Shown: one piece after another, positions 24,107 through 35,245 of the stretch
Layout: every line of letters starts with the position of its first letter
Position numbering within the stretch: the first letter of the stretch is position 1
NCBI GenBank assembly: GCA_951799445.1
Contig: OX637293.1
Span: forward strand, 4,836,001 to 4,900,000
Direction: 5' to 3'
From: Pseudisothecium myosuroides
Taxonomy: Eukaryota; Streptophyta; Bryopsida; Hypnales; Lembophyllaceae
DNA: 64,000 bases
Position numbers and translations under genes: made by a program
Notes under the pieces: generated by a model
The model's input: the letters and a program-made list of their open reading frames with translations, nothing else
What the model was told of the DNA's origin: nothing
Databases searched by the model: none

Positions 24107-24876
24107 TTAACCCTAGGTAAGGACCAAGGCCTTTTTTCTGCCAAAAACACTGAAAACTGCCATTTCTATAGCAAAGAGTAAAAAAAATTGAAAAATGTTT
24201 TTTTTGCACATCTAACCGTAGGATCTTACACCTAACTAGTATAAGAATGTGTGGAATTTTTTTTTGAATTTTTGAACGCACAGATTGCAAGATATCTGCG
24301 TTTAAAGTGAAAAAAAGAAAGTTTTTCAACACATTGTAGGACTAGATTTTTTGACTTTAAACAATTTTAACTTAAAAATTTTGCACTACAAAGTTTTGAG
24401 CTTTAAATCTTTATAGTGGAGAATTGAGTTGAGAGCCTAGTTCTTAATGCACTAATCCCAATGGTGAGATTGTTCTAGCAAATAAACTAAACCTTAAGAA
24501 AAAAAATTTGAAAAATTTGAAAAATTTCATTCAGAAATGAATCCTATAAGTTATTTTTTTCAAGAAGATGCTCTAATTGCCCAAAGTTATGGACAAAAAT
24601 ATAATCTATGAGAAAAAAAATATTTAAAAAAAAATTCAAATTTTTGCAAATTTTGTTTTGTTGCCCGGGTTGCCCCTTGTCCCCTGTTTTGAGAGCTTAT
24701 TTGGTCATAAATGTTGTTTCCGGGCACCGATTGTGAAAAAATTATATTCCCACAAAGATTATCAGTTTTTCTATCTTCAAAAAAGTTTCAAAAAATCACA
24801 AAAAAATTTCAACCCGTAGGTATCTGCCTAAAAATGCATTTGTCCCTCGAAGGGACAACGATCATTTAGGGGTTAA
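24107..24876. mobile_element. TTAA-flanked non-autonomous element, copy A
   Basis: The element lies between TTAA at 24,107-24,110 and TTAA at 24,873-24,876. The left end reads CCCTAGGTAAGGACCAAGGCC; the right end, reversed, begins CCCCTAAATGATCGTTGTCC. The first 190 bases match the reverse complement of 41,040-41,231 (CCAAAAACACTGAAAACT, then a block with ACCGTAGGATCTT). There is no coding capacity. TTAA target sites with CCC-starting ends are the hallmark of piggyBac-type insertion, so I infer mobilisation by such a transposase. Confidence 0.6.
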
Positions 24877-26519
24877 CTCAAGTGATCAAATGTTAGAGCC
24901 AACTAGCCAAGGACTTCTCATCAACAACAAACAATATAATTTTCAAAGACATATTGCCTAAATTGGAGTACTTTGTATTTATCTCCTAAATATATGCAAG
25001 AAATTATATGCAACTATATGCAATTAGAACTTGTCATTACAAAATCCAAGCATACATATTGTGAACCCTCTTCTAAATAGCGTCTGTACCTACTGTCAGT
25101 GCAACTTAGGTCATAATTAATTGTTTTTGAATTTACCTAGTAATTACGTTAGGCAAATTAAAAAAGTGCCTAAAATGTAGAAACATCTCACCTCTAAAGT
25201 CTAGTTTTTGAATGAACCATTCCATTCCATTTTTCAAGGTATATAAATGCATTTTAAAGAAATAATATTTCATCAATGTAACAATGTAACAGAAGATGAA
25301 CAATCTTGGCCCTAAGACTATTGTGAATAAAAATATATTAGAGAAAGAGTTGATTCATTTTGGAGATATTTCCTAGGCTAAATTGCAATTACAAAAACTT
25401 TATATTATGATGCCAAATCCTGTGGAATAGATACTTCACTTGGAAATATACTAAAGATATCCACTAAAATATAGTAAAGGAAATAATTCAGACATAATGG
25501 AGCAAATAACTAGGACACAAGGATTGGTGGAGATTCTAGGGGATGATATAAAAATAGTTTTGTGCCTAAGTTAGGTTTTCCTGATAATTTAAGATTATAA
25601 GACAGCTTGTCTCACTTTAGTAGTCAAAAGAGGATTTAAGATGATTTAAGATATCATTTTTTGGACATTGCAAGAATAATATATAAATTTTCAAATTGTT
25701 GAAAATAGGCGATTTTAAAACCAACCCTTGAATCTCATGAATAAAAGCTATACATTTTAGGCAAGAATCTCTAGGGGTCTGTTTTAGGAAGGGATTACAA
25801 TTTGGTGCAATTACCTTAGAGCATCCACACTTGCATTAACCAAGGGTCTAACACATGGCAAACTTAGATGACAAGTGTACCCAATCCATCAGAATATTCT
25901 CATGGTAGTCAATCCTAGCAAGTCAAGCAATGGTCTTTGAAATCACTCTTTATTTTAAATTTAGTGAGCTTTATCCTATATTCCACTTTGTGATTGATCA
26001 ATGGATTATTTATGGGGCATATCTGATTAGCATGGATGGGGAGAAAATTCTACAGGATCTTGAAAAGGAGATGTAAACTTTTAGCATGTCAAATTTGGCA
26101 AGTGATGGTGCAAATGCTCTTACCTTAAAAGCATCGTTAACAATATGCCAAACAAGCCCACCCTAGTGTTTTTGAATGAACGGTGAGTAATAAATGCTTG
26201 AACCTGCCAAAATAATCTCTTTACATTGGCATCCTTCAAATTACAATTTTGCTAGGGATAACAACTCCGCTAAATTTTTTTTTCCATATAGATTAGCAAT
26301 GATGGAGATTCTTTTTTGTTTTGGACTACTAAGAACCTTGTGGTTGATTGAAAGATAAACTAGTGAGTTACCAAGGTAAGACAAACAAAAATTTGTTGTA
26401 ACAAAACAATGTCCCTATATTTCCCCGTGCATCTAAAGATGCTCTTAGTTATGCAGGACATTAAAGTGGTCATACAAAGTGGGCTCTGTAGGGTGAATTC
26501 TAAGTCTTGTAAGATAATT
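24877..26519. other. AT-rich intergenic DNA
   Basis: I see no gene, RNA gene or well-bounded repeat here. Confidence 0.4.
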
Positions 26520-27560
26520 GTGAAAATCCCCCCTATTTTGTGCCGTGCTAGTTCTATGTTCTTCACCCCTTCAAGCTAATTTGAGGCTTCTAATTGCAAA
26601 TATGAATTCAAAATTTGCAAATTTTATCATGTGCGACAAATAAAAAATTCTTGTGTTTTTTCCCAGGAATAAATTCATCTTATATGGCGCACTTTGCGGG
26701 ACAGGTTTAATGTATGTGCACCTAAAAGAGACACTCTCCTAATTGCGACACCTATCTACACAGCTAGGGAGGATTGACGCCCTTATTGCTCCATCTAAAG
26801 GTAAATGTAAAAACTACCCCCTCTTTTGTGCTGTCTAAATTTTGTATTTTTTTCACCTCACCTAACTAATTTGGGACCTCTGTTTCTAAATATAAATTCA
26901 GAATTCTCAAATTTTATCATAGGTAGCAAATAAAAAATTTCAATATTTTATTTGGGGATAAAATACAGGGCAATAAGGGAGTCAATCCTCCCTGACCCTA
27001 TCCACACTTGTCCAAGATTCCAAGCTTGAAATCTTGGACCTACAGATAGGTGTTGCAATTAGAAGAGTGTCACTTATAGTTCACATATTTTAGCATCTTG
27101 TATTAAGGTAGAGGCATCTGAAAGTGTCCCTGGACCCATTGGTGTCCCTTTCTAAGAAGGGGAGTAATTTTGAAACGTATATCTAGGTGGACCATACATG
27201 GCTTATCATTTTGGTCAACAAACAATAAGCTATGTATGGTTTGTCTACATTTAGGTTCTGAAATGACTAAGGTAGGTACACCCAAATGTGCCACTGGTCT
27301 TAAATTGCCATCTTTACCCTATGTACATCTACAAAATCAATTTCGTACCTATGTGGAAGAAACCATTTTAGAACCAAACTTTGTTCCTTAATAACTTTTG
27401 CATATAGTATCCAAATGCCACGTTCTCTGGTGCGTTGAAACCTCCTTTCATTTGCCAACAAGATCATATGAAAATCTCACCAGTCTAATAATAGTAAATA
27501 GGCTCAGTAGCAAAAAAGTGTCGGTTTTAAGTGTACCAACCTTACCTTATGACCATCCAC
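26520..27560. repeat. Nested direct and inverted repeat block
   Basis: The segment 26,530-26,650 is duplicated at 26,815-26,940 (shared TTTTGTGC.GT, TAATTTG.G.C.TCT and AAATTTTATCAT blocks), and a related piece is at 47,430-47,480 in reverse. Positions 26,728-26,795 are inverted at 26,968-27,075 (GACACTCT.CTAATTGC.ACACCTAT). From 27,340 to 27,560 it matches 50,757-50,950 directly and 41,590-41,790 in reverse complement, another dispersed family. It ends just before the promoter of the small gene at 27,934. Confidence 0.6.
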
Positions 27561-27933
27561 GCTGCTGTGAGCGCACCCATTGTGTGACAGATGGCAATAA
27601 ACCCAGAACCCAGGTGTCCTCTTCCGTGGCATCCCCCAAGCCGAAGCACCGCCTGTCTCCCTCCACGCTCAAATTGCAACACCTCGCCGCTCTCCTCACA
27701 AGCTTCACATCCACATAGAAGCCCTAATCGAACACATACTCATTCTACTCCCCTTATGCTACAGCACCCATTTTCTATCGCCTCTTCCTGCTCAGTGTCG
27801 AGTCCATTCCTTGCTCATTCTGCAGTTCACTTCGAGCTCATTTGCAGTTCATTGCTCGTTGTTTTGAGCTCTTTTTCGGGTTGTTTTCGAGTTGTATTCG
27901 AGTTGTTCTCTTTGTTGTTTCCGAGATTCATCC

Positions 27934-28176
27934 ATGGCATCCCCAAACCCAGCTAAGCAAGGCCAGAAGGAGGCGACCACTCTGGAGCGGACTCCGGAGA
28001 TTCGCGAGACGGAGAGCGGCAATGTGGAGGTTCGCAAGGACCCGGAGCACACCAGCAAGCTCTCCAAGCCGGAGAAGATTCTCGACCCCCGCGCCGACAG
28101 CGACGTCGCCACGAGTCCGCATGACGTTCTTGCCATGCACCGCACAGTCGACGAGACCGACACTCCTCTCGAGTAG
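27934..28176 (+). CDS. Small hydrophilic protein of unknown function
   Basis: An 80-aa protein starting MASPNPAKQGQKEATTLERT and ending DETDTPLE. It is very rich in Glu, Lys, Asp, Thr and Pro, has no Cys, Trp, Phe or Tyr, and has no signal peptide or membrane segment, so it is probably intrinsically disordered. The coding stretch has sharply higher GC than its surroundings and starts in good context (TTCATCCATGG). Composition is like small late-embryogenesis-abundant or seed-maturation proteins, but I recognise no family motif and make no assignment. An upstream in-frame ATG at 27,892 would add 14 residues of poor quality, so I prefer 27,934. Overlapping frames on both strands (27,591-28,264) are shadows of this GC-rich stretch. 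Confidence 0.6.
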   Translation: MASPNPAKQGQKEATTLERTPEIRETESGNVEVRKDPEHTSKLSKPEKILDPRADSDVATSPHDVLAMHRTVDETDTPLE

Positions 28177-29580
28177 CAGCCGCCGGTATGGAAATCTTTC
28201 GCTTTTCATTCAGTTTTTGGGATTTGCAGTGTCGCCCGATGCAGTGGAGGATACAGTGTCGTAGAACATTGCATTTTACAGTTTTAGGCTCTGCTCAGGG
28301 GACACTAGTTGATGGTCTGTGGAGAGAAATCAATGTACCATAGATGTGCATTGAGTTTCAGGATCGAGGTGATGTTCCCTGTGCGGTACAGCTTTTGTGA
28401 TTACTGCTTGTACTGACAATGCACTGTTCCGAATTGGTTATAAAGCCACTCTTTTTTCACATCTCACCACGTTCACCACGTTCCTCAGTTTATATTTTAT
28501 ATAAAGAAATAAGAGAAGCGGCGTCAAGATTGCCAAATTTTTGGCAACATTTTTGAGTTAAAAATCCAATCGTGGCAAATAGAAGAATGTTCAGACCATG
28601 ACTTCTTTTGTGACGCGGTTTGGTTGCAAATGATGCAACGGTTTACTACTCGTTTGAGTTATTTGCACTGGAAATAGTTTGGAATCTAGGTAGAGCTCTT
28701 CAAACTGGCAGTCTGTTTGTCAATCGCCAATTACGGCTGTCACTGGAACCGTAGCAAGAGTAACACTTTCAAAATATGCTATTGACAAACTGTTACCTTG
28801 TTTCTTAGTGTATTTTGTCGGCTTGATTTCGTCTAGTTTGCTGTTTGGGGCCGCCTTTGAACACATTTGAAATGAGGTTCTGTTTGTGTATCATTCATCA
28901 TAGTCCTCACATTACTGGAAAATGAAGTGCTAATGGCTTTGGTATTGGTTGTGTGTGTGCAGCAAGCTGCTTAAGTGAGGATGGTGATCTCTTGATTCTT
29001 GAAGCATTCAGTGAGATCTGAAGACCATATTGGTACAGAGGTTGTTTAGTCAGCATTTTTTGGTAACTATGTGCGAAGTCAGGTTTGCTGTGATACTGTG
29101 ATGATGCGATTGCCAGTGGGCTGGGCTTTGATTTTGTTTTCTCACTGTTTGTACAAATTGTAATTACAAAATCATTACTGGTATTGTCACCATTTCGGAA
29201 CCATTGCAGCCATTTGTACATCGATTAGTGACGCTACCTTACATGTTGTAACTTTCATTACCCTCAGATCGAATGCATGTGATTTTGTTCGACAGAGTCG
29301 ATTAGACGTTGCTCTCACGATCAAGGAACTTATGATCCACCGCTTGAGCGATCTGCACTAATTACCGTAGCAAATCAAATCAATTGCCATTTCTTTCCAA
29401 TTAGGAGTAATGAACGGGTCTTGTGAAAATAAGTGACTGCAATTTATTTGTATTATAACAAGACTAGAACAAAACAAAACTGGCAGCTCTTGGTGTACCA
29501 TGAACTGCCCTTTACAATCTGTAAGGCAAACGACAGAGAGAGATAGCTTTGTGGTGGTTGTACTTAAAGAGTAAATTCAT
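28177..29580. other. Probable 3'UTR, then intergenic DNA
   Basis: The first few hundred bases are likely the 3' untranslated region of the small gene. Beyond this there is unique DNA with no supported gene. The minus-strand frame at 28,907-29,221 has no recognisable feature. Confidence 0.4.
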
Positions 29581-29584
29581 GCAA

Positions 29585-29690
29585 GGTACCTGCGATTTCG
29601 GCGTTGTTGACCAGGATGTGCAAACGCTTGCCGTTCCAGGCTTTGATGAAGACCGTGATGGATTCGTGTCTGTTCAGGTCTAGCTTAGTT
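29585..29690 (-). pseudogene. Short-chain dehydrogenase/reductase fragment
   Basis: Reading the minus strand from about 29,683 to 29,586 gives LDLNRHESITVFIKAWNGK followed by RLHILVNNAEIA. This matches the SDR segment that precedes and contains the NNAG motif (here NNAE) of retinol-dehydrogenase/WWOX-like plant SDRs. A GT follows the last full codon, as at an exon end. No glycine-rich cofactor motif upstream and no YxxxK active site downstream could be found nearby, so this is one stranded exon-sized fragment. Confidence 0.6.
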
Positions 29691-29699
29691 AACGACAAG

Positions 29700-30500
29700 T
29701 TTTAGTGTCCGTTTTTGTAGCTCGCGCTATTCACGTGAAACTAGGGCCGGTTTCAAAAACACCTATTTTCCAACTGTTTGGAAATTCATACTTCATCCGG
29801 TGTCCAGTAAATGAAAAAGAAGAAAAATCAATTTAGAATATTGTTTCTGACTTGCAGTAAGATCCCACCAAAAATGAGACAATTTCATAATGAAAACAAT
29901 GCTTAGTAGCTTAATCAAACGCATTTACGTGTAGTTTCCTTAAAAGAGCCACGTGAAGACCTTTTTGTGCAATCCCTTATTTTCCAGAATCCTCCGTGAG
30001 CATTTATGGTGGAATGATGCTAGTAAATTAAACTTGGCATCTCAAGAAACAAATGCCAGGCTTGCTAACTGCCTCTTACCAGCAGATTATAAGGTAATGG
30101 AAAACAAGGCCGCAGTCCAAAATTTCAAGCATGAGGACTGCAATTCGTAAATGAAATCGGTGACATGGAATATTTACAATTGCTTGCACCCGCCTCTGAC
30201 TGAAATGGGTGTGCCTAAAATGCTCTACAACGTTCACCACTCTTTTTGCCCACCCGACCTCGACCCTGCAGCCCCATCAACAACAATAGTACAATTTTTG
30301 AAATGTCAATCTTCACGTCAAACTATGGTATAGGTCAAACATGTGGGCTACAGCATGTTGAAGTGTGGAGGCCAAAAATAATTAGGGTCTCCGCCTGTTG
30401 GAAATGATGGTGGACGTTGGCCGCCCTAAACTCCTAGCCTGGCCAGCACTATGCGGCTAGGTGGAGAAGAGAGCATGAAGGAAAGAAAGAGGGGCACCGT
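29700..30500. other. Unassigned intergenic DNA
   Basis: Two consecutive plus-strand frames (29,953-30,150 and 30,151-30,333) are open but carry no domain I recognise and have no supporting splice pattern. I see nothing else. Confidence 0.35.
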
Positions 30501-30511
30501 ATTGCAAATTG

Positions 30512-30952
30512 TGGAAAACATACATGAACAGAAGCACGTCTTTTTGCAGATAGAACTCCAAAGTGAAGACTCAAAACTCACTTTCTCTAGTGGCACATTC
30601 TGTACTTGCTCTTTTGCAATATCTCCTGCCAATCTCTCATGTTGCGTTCACATCTGATTGGAAAACCTTTGGAACTCTACAGTACGCTCGATCCTCTCTA
30701 ATTGTACACTCTGCAATTGCATATTCCCAATATGTCCTGTGAATATCTCATGTCACGTACACCTCTGATTTGGAAAAGCATTCACAAGTTGGGAACACGT
30801 GACAAGATCCCATTTGTCCCTTCAAGTCAGTGCGATTTAAGAGAGCTAATTGCACATGCCCCAAAATAAGTCACAGACGAACAGCTAGAAAAAGGCAGTC
30901 AGTTTGATCATTCATGTTTTGAAAAGCGAGTGTCAAAGCTCAAGACCTACTA
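30512..30952 (-). repeat. Dispersed repeat R500, inverted copy
   Basis: This is the reverse complement of 53,685-54,183 with high similarity over its whole length (for example TACAGTACGCTCGATCCTCT, and CAATTGCATATTCCCAATAT). The similarity stops at 30,512, which corresponds exactly to the 3' splice site of branching-enzyme exon 3. On the minus strand it stays open over the block encoding [30 protein letters not shown], as does the 54-kb copy. The nature of the element is unknown. Confidence 0.75.
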
Positions 30953-31110
30953 GTTTTGGTAAAGATGGGATGGGTGTTCTAGTCTTTGGTAAAGATGAGA
31001 TGGGTGAGTTAGTGATGGGCCAGAAATTTGCCAAAGGTAGTGAAGCCGACATTTACAATGCAGAGATTCAGTGGAATGGGAGCCGACGTTTATGATGGAG
31101 AGATTTAGTG
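30940..31110 (+). pseudogene. Possible protein-kinase N-lobe fragment
   Basis: The plus-strand frame at 30,904-31,095 ends with GELVMGQKFAKGSEADIYNAEIQW, which fits the start of a kinase domain (glycine-rich loop G.K.A.GSEA.IY.AE). No VAxK lysine, HRD or DFG motif follows in any frame. Two short local duplications interrupt it: GGTAAAGATG.GATGGGTG near 30,960, and GAGATTNAGTGGAATG at 31,064 and 31,102. I treat it as a weakly supported relic. Confidence 0.3.
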
Positions 31111-32188
31111 GAATGTCCTGTCACTCTAGCGTTGACTGTAGCACTCTCGTGCCAGGTTCGAACTACGAAATAGTACTACATGATCGGAACGCAATCGGCA
31201 GCCACCTAGAGAAAGGTGCTTTCTTCTCCAAAGAAATTAAACTCACGAGGGGTCCATCAGTCTACCCTCAAGATGGAAGAACTGTACAAGAAAGATCAGG
31301 GAAGGCAAATCCAGGAATACCTTCCCACGTACCGCTAAAGATCCGCCAGGCTACTGAAGTCTTGCAAGCACCTCAAGTTTTGCAACCTTCAAGACGGATT
31401 TACGAACAAGTTAGTAGGTTACCTCCCTGTTGCTGAGTCAGGCGCTTCTCTTTTCCTCTTCGGTGACCCGACTTCAACTTGGCGAAGAGGCTGGCGAAGG
31501 TGCCCACTGCTTCCTGTTTTCTAAGTTACTTCTGCAGTTCTCTGAGCTACGTGAGCATGCACAATCAAAGGAACAGCTGCATGTTTTCCAAGCTTCAACA
31601 TACTTCAACTTTCTTTCAACTTGGTTCAAGCACATAATGAAAGCAAATTGATTGTCATTATGAACATGTTCAAGCTGAACCATGCGCATTGAGGATGGAA
31701 GAGCGTTAAAATCCGTCCTCTAGCCTTAAGACACTTCATAGCAGAAAACTGAGCAATCTGCATATATTCACTACCAGACTATACATTCTATGTACATCAT
31801 AAAAATCCAAAAGTTACTCGATGTGAAATGATAAAACATCAACAACAAAATCTTGATGACAGAATCTTCCATTCGAGATGGTGCATTAATAAGCATAATT
31901 CGCAATTCTGAAACTCAGGAGGACAGTAAAGGCATTCCAGCTTCAAAGAGTCACCGAATTCGACATTTGATACCCTTACCCCGGATAGGGGTAGCTCTCC
32001 ATCAAGATACAGACTAAAATCTGAAATGAACCCTTAGAAAGACAGTCATATGAGCACCATAGGCTAGCTGGCGCTGAGAAATACATCATGTTACACTATT
32101 AAGACGTCAATGAACTAAGCCACAAGATGGGACATCGGAATCCACTGGATGGAGAAAAGCGAAAGATGGTCTCCGGCATCATTCAGGT
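31111..32188. other. Unassigned DNA and SF3B5 3' flank
   Basis: The plus-strand frame 31,071-31,436 (121 codons) is open but unrecognised. From about 31,700 to 32,188 the DNA is probably the 3'UTR and terminator region of SF3B5 on the minus strand. Confidence 0.35.
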
Positions 32189-33573
32189 TCAATCTTCCTG
32201 ATCCCTGTCTGGCGGCTTTCCACAAGGCAAGAGCATCCTCTGAACGCACAACAATGGGGGTAAGAATCCTACATTTTAAACACAGCCTAAAAAAATTGCA
32301 GATCATGGAACGACACACATTGTCCAGAGTCACGTGCTTAAATGTAGCATTGCTAACCTGCATAAAATTGTAGCGCACACGTCCGATGGACTCATTCTCT
32401 GCGACTGCAAAGAAGGACAATAGAGGGGCATGCCCAATATACGAGGCATAACTATCCCTCTGGATGTTCACTGCCCACTCACTGTCACAAGTAAACAAAT
32501 CAAGGTTATCAGTGACATAATGCAAAATCGTAACGTTTGATTCAAAGCCAAAAACAGACAACAGGCTTCACTCCTCCTTGGCATTCTTGAGGACCACAAT
32601 TCGAGTGTCAGTTTTGACATACTCAACTCTCTAATTTCTCGTACTGTCACTCGAATATTCTCGTTCGATCGGGGTGGATTAAACAATAACTTGCGCAACG
32701 GACTTAGATCTCCGCATAACCTCATTGACAACTCGCCTACTCACGATTGTGTTTCCAAAGTGAGAGCATCATATATAAATACTACCAGCAATGCTCCAAA
32801 CACATTAAGCGAAGACATTGAAGACCACTTGTTCCAAACCCTAGACACAGCCAATCCAAAACCCTAGTCACTTATCCTCGTAGAATCCAGAAACGCCGCA
32901 CAGTTACCGATAACGAAATCGTTTCGTTTCGTTTCGTTTCTACTTTATCCATCGCGTTTTTTATTGCCTTCCACTGCGTTTGTTTAGATGATGTTTTCAT
33001 TACAAGCTGTAAGTACACAAACAAAGATTGAAAAACGCTCAAAGTATTCCTGAACTAGAGTCGGAAAACGGAATAAAACAGATATAGGTTGTCTTCCTTC
33101 ATGCTCAAGGGTGTAGAAAACGTGACCGGGAGCAGAACACAGAAGAAAACCTAAATCGCGTAAAGCTCCATTCTAAACTAATCTTCAACCACCTCTTAAA
33201 TCAAGAAATAGCAACCTCGCGTTCTGAAATTTGAAAGCTTATGTGCAGCTACCAGCTCGCCAGCTCTACCGTCGTTTTCTCTCATCCGATACTGCAATTA
33301 GAAATTTGAAACTCGTCATCGGAATAAAAGAGTCATAAAAAAGAGTCTGAACTTACAAGCGGTTAACATCAGCGTGCCCGGTGCCGACATACTTGGCCTG
33401 TAAGTGCTCAAGTTGACTGTTGATGTTGAACCTATCACTGGCCTACCACACACCACCAAAAAATAAAATTAAAACGATAGAACATCGATTCCGTTCTTGA
33501 GCTTCAAAGGAATCAAAACAAAGAACTGAAAGCCAAAAAACAGAGGAAGGCGGAGTAAGCAATAAACCTGCAT
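32189..33573 (-). CDS. SF3B5: Splicing factor 3B subunit 5 (SF3b10)
   Basis: A small core subunit of the SF3b complex of U2 snRNP, acting in branch-site recognition in the nucleus. Four coding exons on the minus strand: 33,573-33,568 (ATGCAG only), 33,442-33,357, 32,481-32,358 and 32,239-32,189 (TGA at the end). They total 267 nt, or 88 aa, close to the 86 aa of animal SF3B5. The product reads MQASDRFNINSQLEHLQAKY, then VGTGHADVNRFEWAVNIQRD, SYASYIGHAPLLSFFAVAEN, ESIGRVRYNFMQ and RMLLPCGKPPDRDQED, matching the family end to end. All introns are GT-AG (for example GTAAGT after exon 2), and the phases agree. The continuous open frame 32,115-32,561 keeps exon 3 but reads through introns at both ends, so it is not the protein. 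AAACCCTA-type telo-box motifs occur upstream and in intron 2, as is common for plant translation and splicing genes. Confidence 0.95.
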
Positions 33574-35245
33574 GGTGACTAACTGGCGACGTCGCAGCCA
33601 AAAGGCAGTGATGAATACGTGAAGGAGTCTCAGAAACACGGAGAGCTCCGGAGTACAACAACAAAAAACGACGGGCCGGGCCAGAAGGAGAGAGACGGAA
33701 GGGCCTTGAACCCTAAATTCGTCACCGCAGACCGGAGAAACTCTTGGATGAGAATTGGATGTTTGGGATGAAAAGAACACCGAGACCTCTTTAATATCAT
33801 CTTCTCTAATATCACACCCTCAATCCTCTTACCAAACCCTATGGAATTGTCTTAACAGATCAAAGTTCAAAACTCATAACATTGCTAACGGGGGGAATCC
33901 TTCCCTATCAACGGAGGGATAACCCCCCCCCGATGCCTTGGATGTCAGACACCATTACTTAGTTTAAATCCAATACATGTCATTGGCTTTGGGAAGTTGG
34001 TCTGGATGGTTGAGAGTGGTTGAGCTGTAGCACCCATCCAGATGTCAACTTGTTGTGCTGTTAACTCAAGTTCACCAATGCTAGGGAGTCCGGCTTTCGG
34101 GGAATCAAAAGGGAACCCCCCAGCACTGGTTAATAATGTTATGCTCACTGCAGTAGGGGTGTCAAATTTAGATTTTAATTCCAATTCAGAAGTATCATTA
34201 ATCTCTAAGTTCCCATAATGACCGAAAAAGTTAAAAAGCAAGAAAAAATCGAATCTTATGAATGAATAATCCAATTTCAATAGAAGGTTGGCCAGTTTGA
34301 CTCAAATTTCTTCCTTGACACTGAAAGTGATTTAAGACTTTAAAGAATTAAAAAAAACAAAAAATCTTAAAGATAGAAATATGTTTTAGATTATTTTTAT
34401 AGAACAATTTTCCACTCATGTCTACTTTACATTATTTTCATGCAACAATTTACAATTTGGATTCTAAAACAAGTCTTTTTTGAAATTTTGGTGAATTTAT
34501 CAATATTTTTTGATGTTATTTTCATCGCAAAAGAATCATGATAATGCAAGGTATATAGGTCTTTCACAAAGTGGATTCAAGTTTTGATTTTGGGTGTAGT
34601 AATTTTCAACCCAATTATTGGCATTTACTAAAATATTCAAATTAAATACCACGTACTCTAATTTTTCATGAATTTTGAAGTTGAGATATCCCTACGTGAA
34701 CATAGTGCAAAAAGACTTTATACTTTGATCACATAGATTTCACAGTTGGTAAAGAATTTCAAATTGAATTTTTGTGTTGTGTTCTATGTGAAGGCAAAAT
34801 TAAGATCCTTTGGTTACAGTTGTCATTTTTTACATATTTGAACATTCAAAAATCTTGATCTAAAAGTGGCCATTTTCTACATTTCTGGGGCTCAAAATGC
34901 AAATCCAATTTGGGGGGTAACATCCAACGAAGATTTTCTAAGTTATGTCAAGAATGGGCAATTAGGAGTACTTCACATGCAACACTACTCACTACTTACT
35001 AATCGTGTCAGTCAATGCTCCATAACTCAATTCAGGCTTTAGGAGAAAGATGGATGAGAAGTTGATGTCACAAATGGATGTTCTTTCTGATTCGTCTTCT
35101 CTCTTTTCGCTTTGTGGATAACGCACTTCGTCTCTCTCCTTCAGAACCCGAAGCCTAAGTTAGAGAGTTCTGAAAATCTTTAGTAGCCTTTGCCTGCCTT
35201 CCGATTGTTGCCTGCATTGCAAAGCAGAAACAGAAGCGAACGGAC
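33574..35245. other. Divergent promoter region between SF3B5 and FKBP
   Basis: SF3B5 and the FKBP gene are transcribed away from each other here. The middle (about 34,280-34,950) is AT-rich without genes. The minus-strand frame 33,945-34,280 has an unusual non-repetitive sequence but no domain I can name. A run of C (33,928-33,936) is the only simple repeat of note. Confidence 0.45.

Noticed and set aside
27591..28264. Long overlapping frames on both strands around the small 80-aa gene
   Set aside because: They are shadows of one GC-rich stretch; only the 27,934 frame has sensible start context and composition.
33945..34280. 111-codon minus-strand frame as a gene
   Set aside because: The sequence is non-repetitive, but there is no recognisable domain, start context or neighbouring exon.
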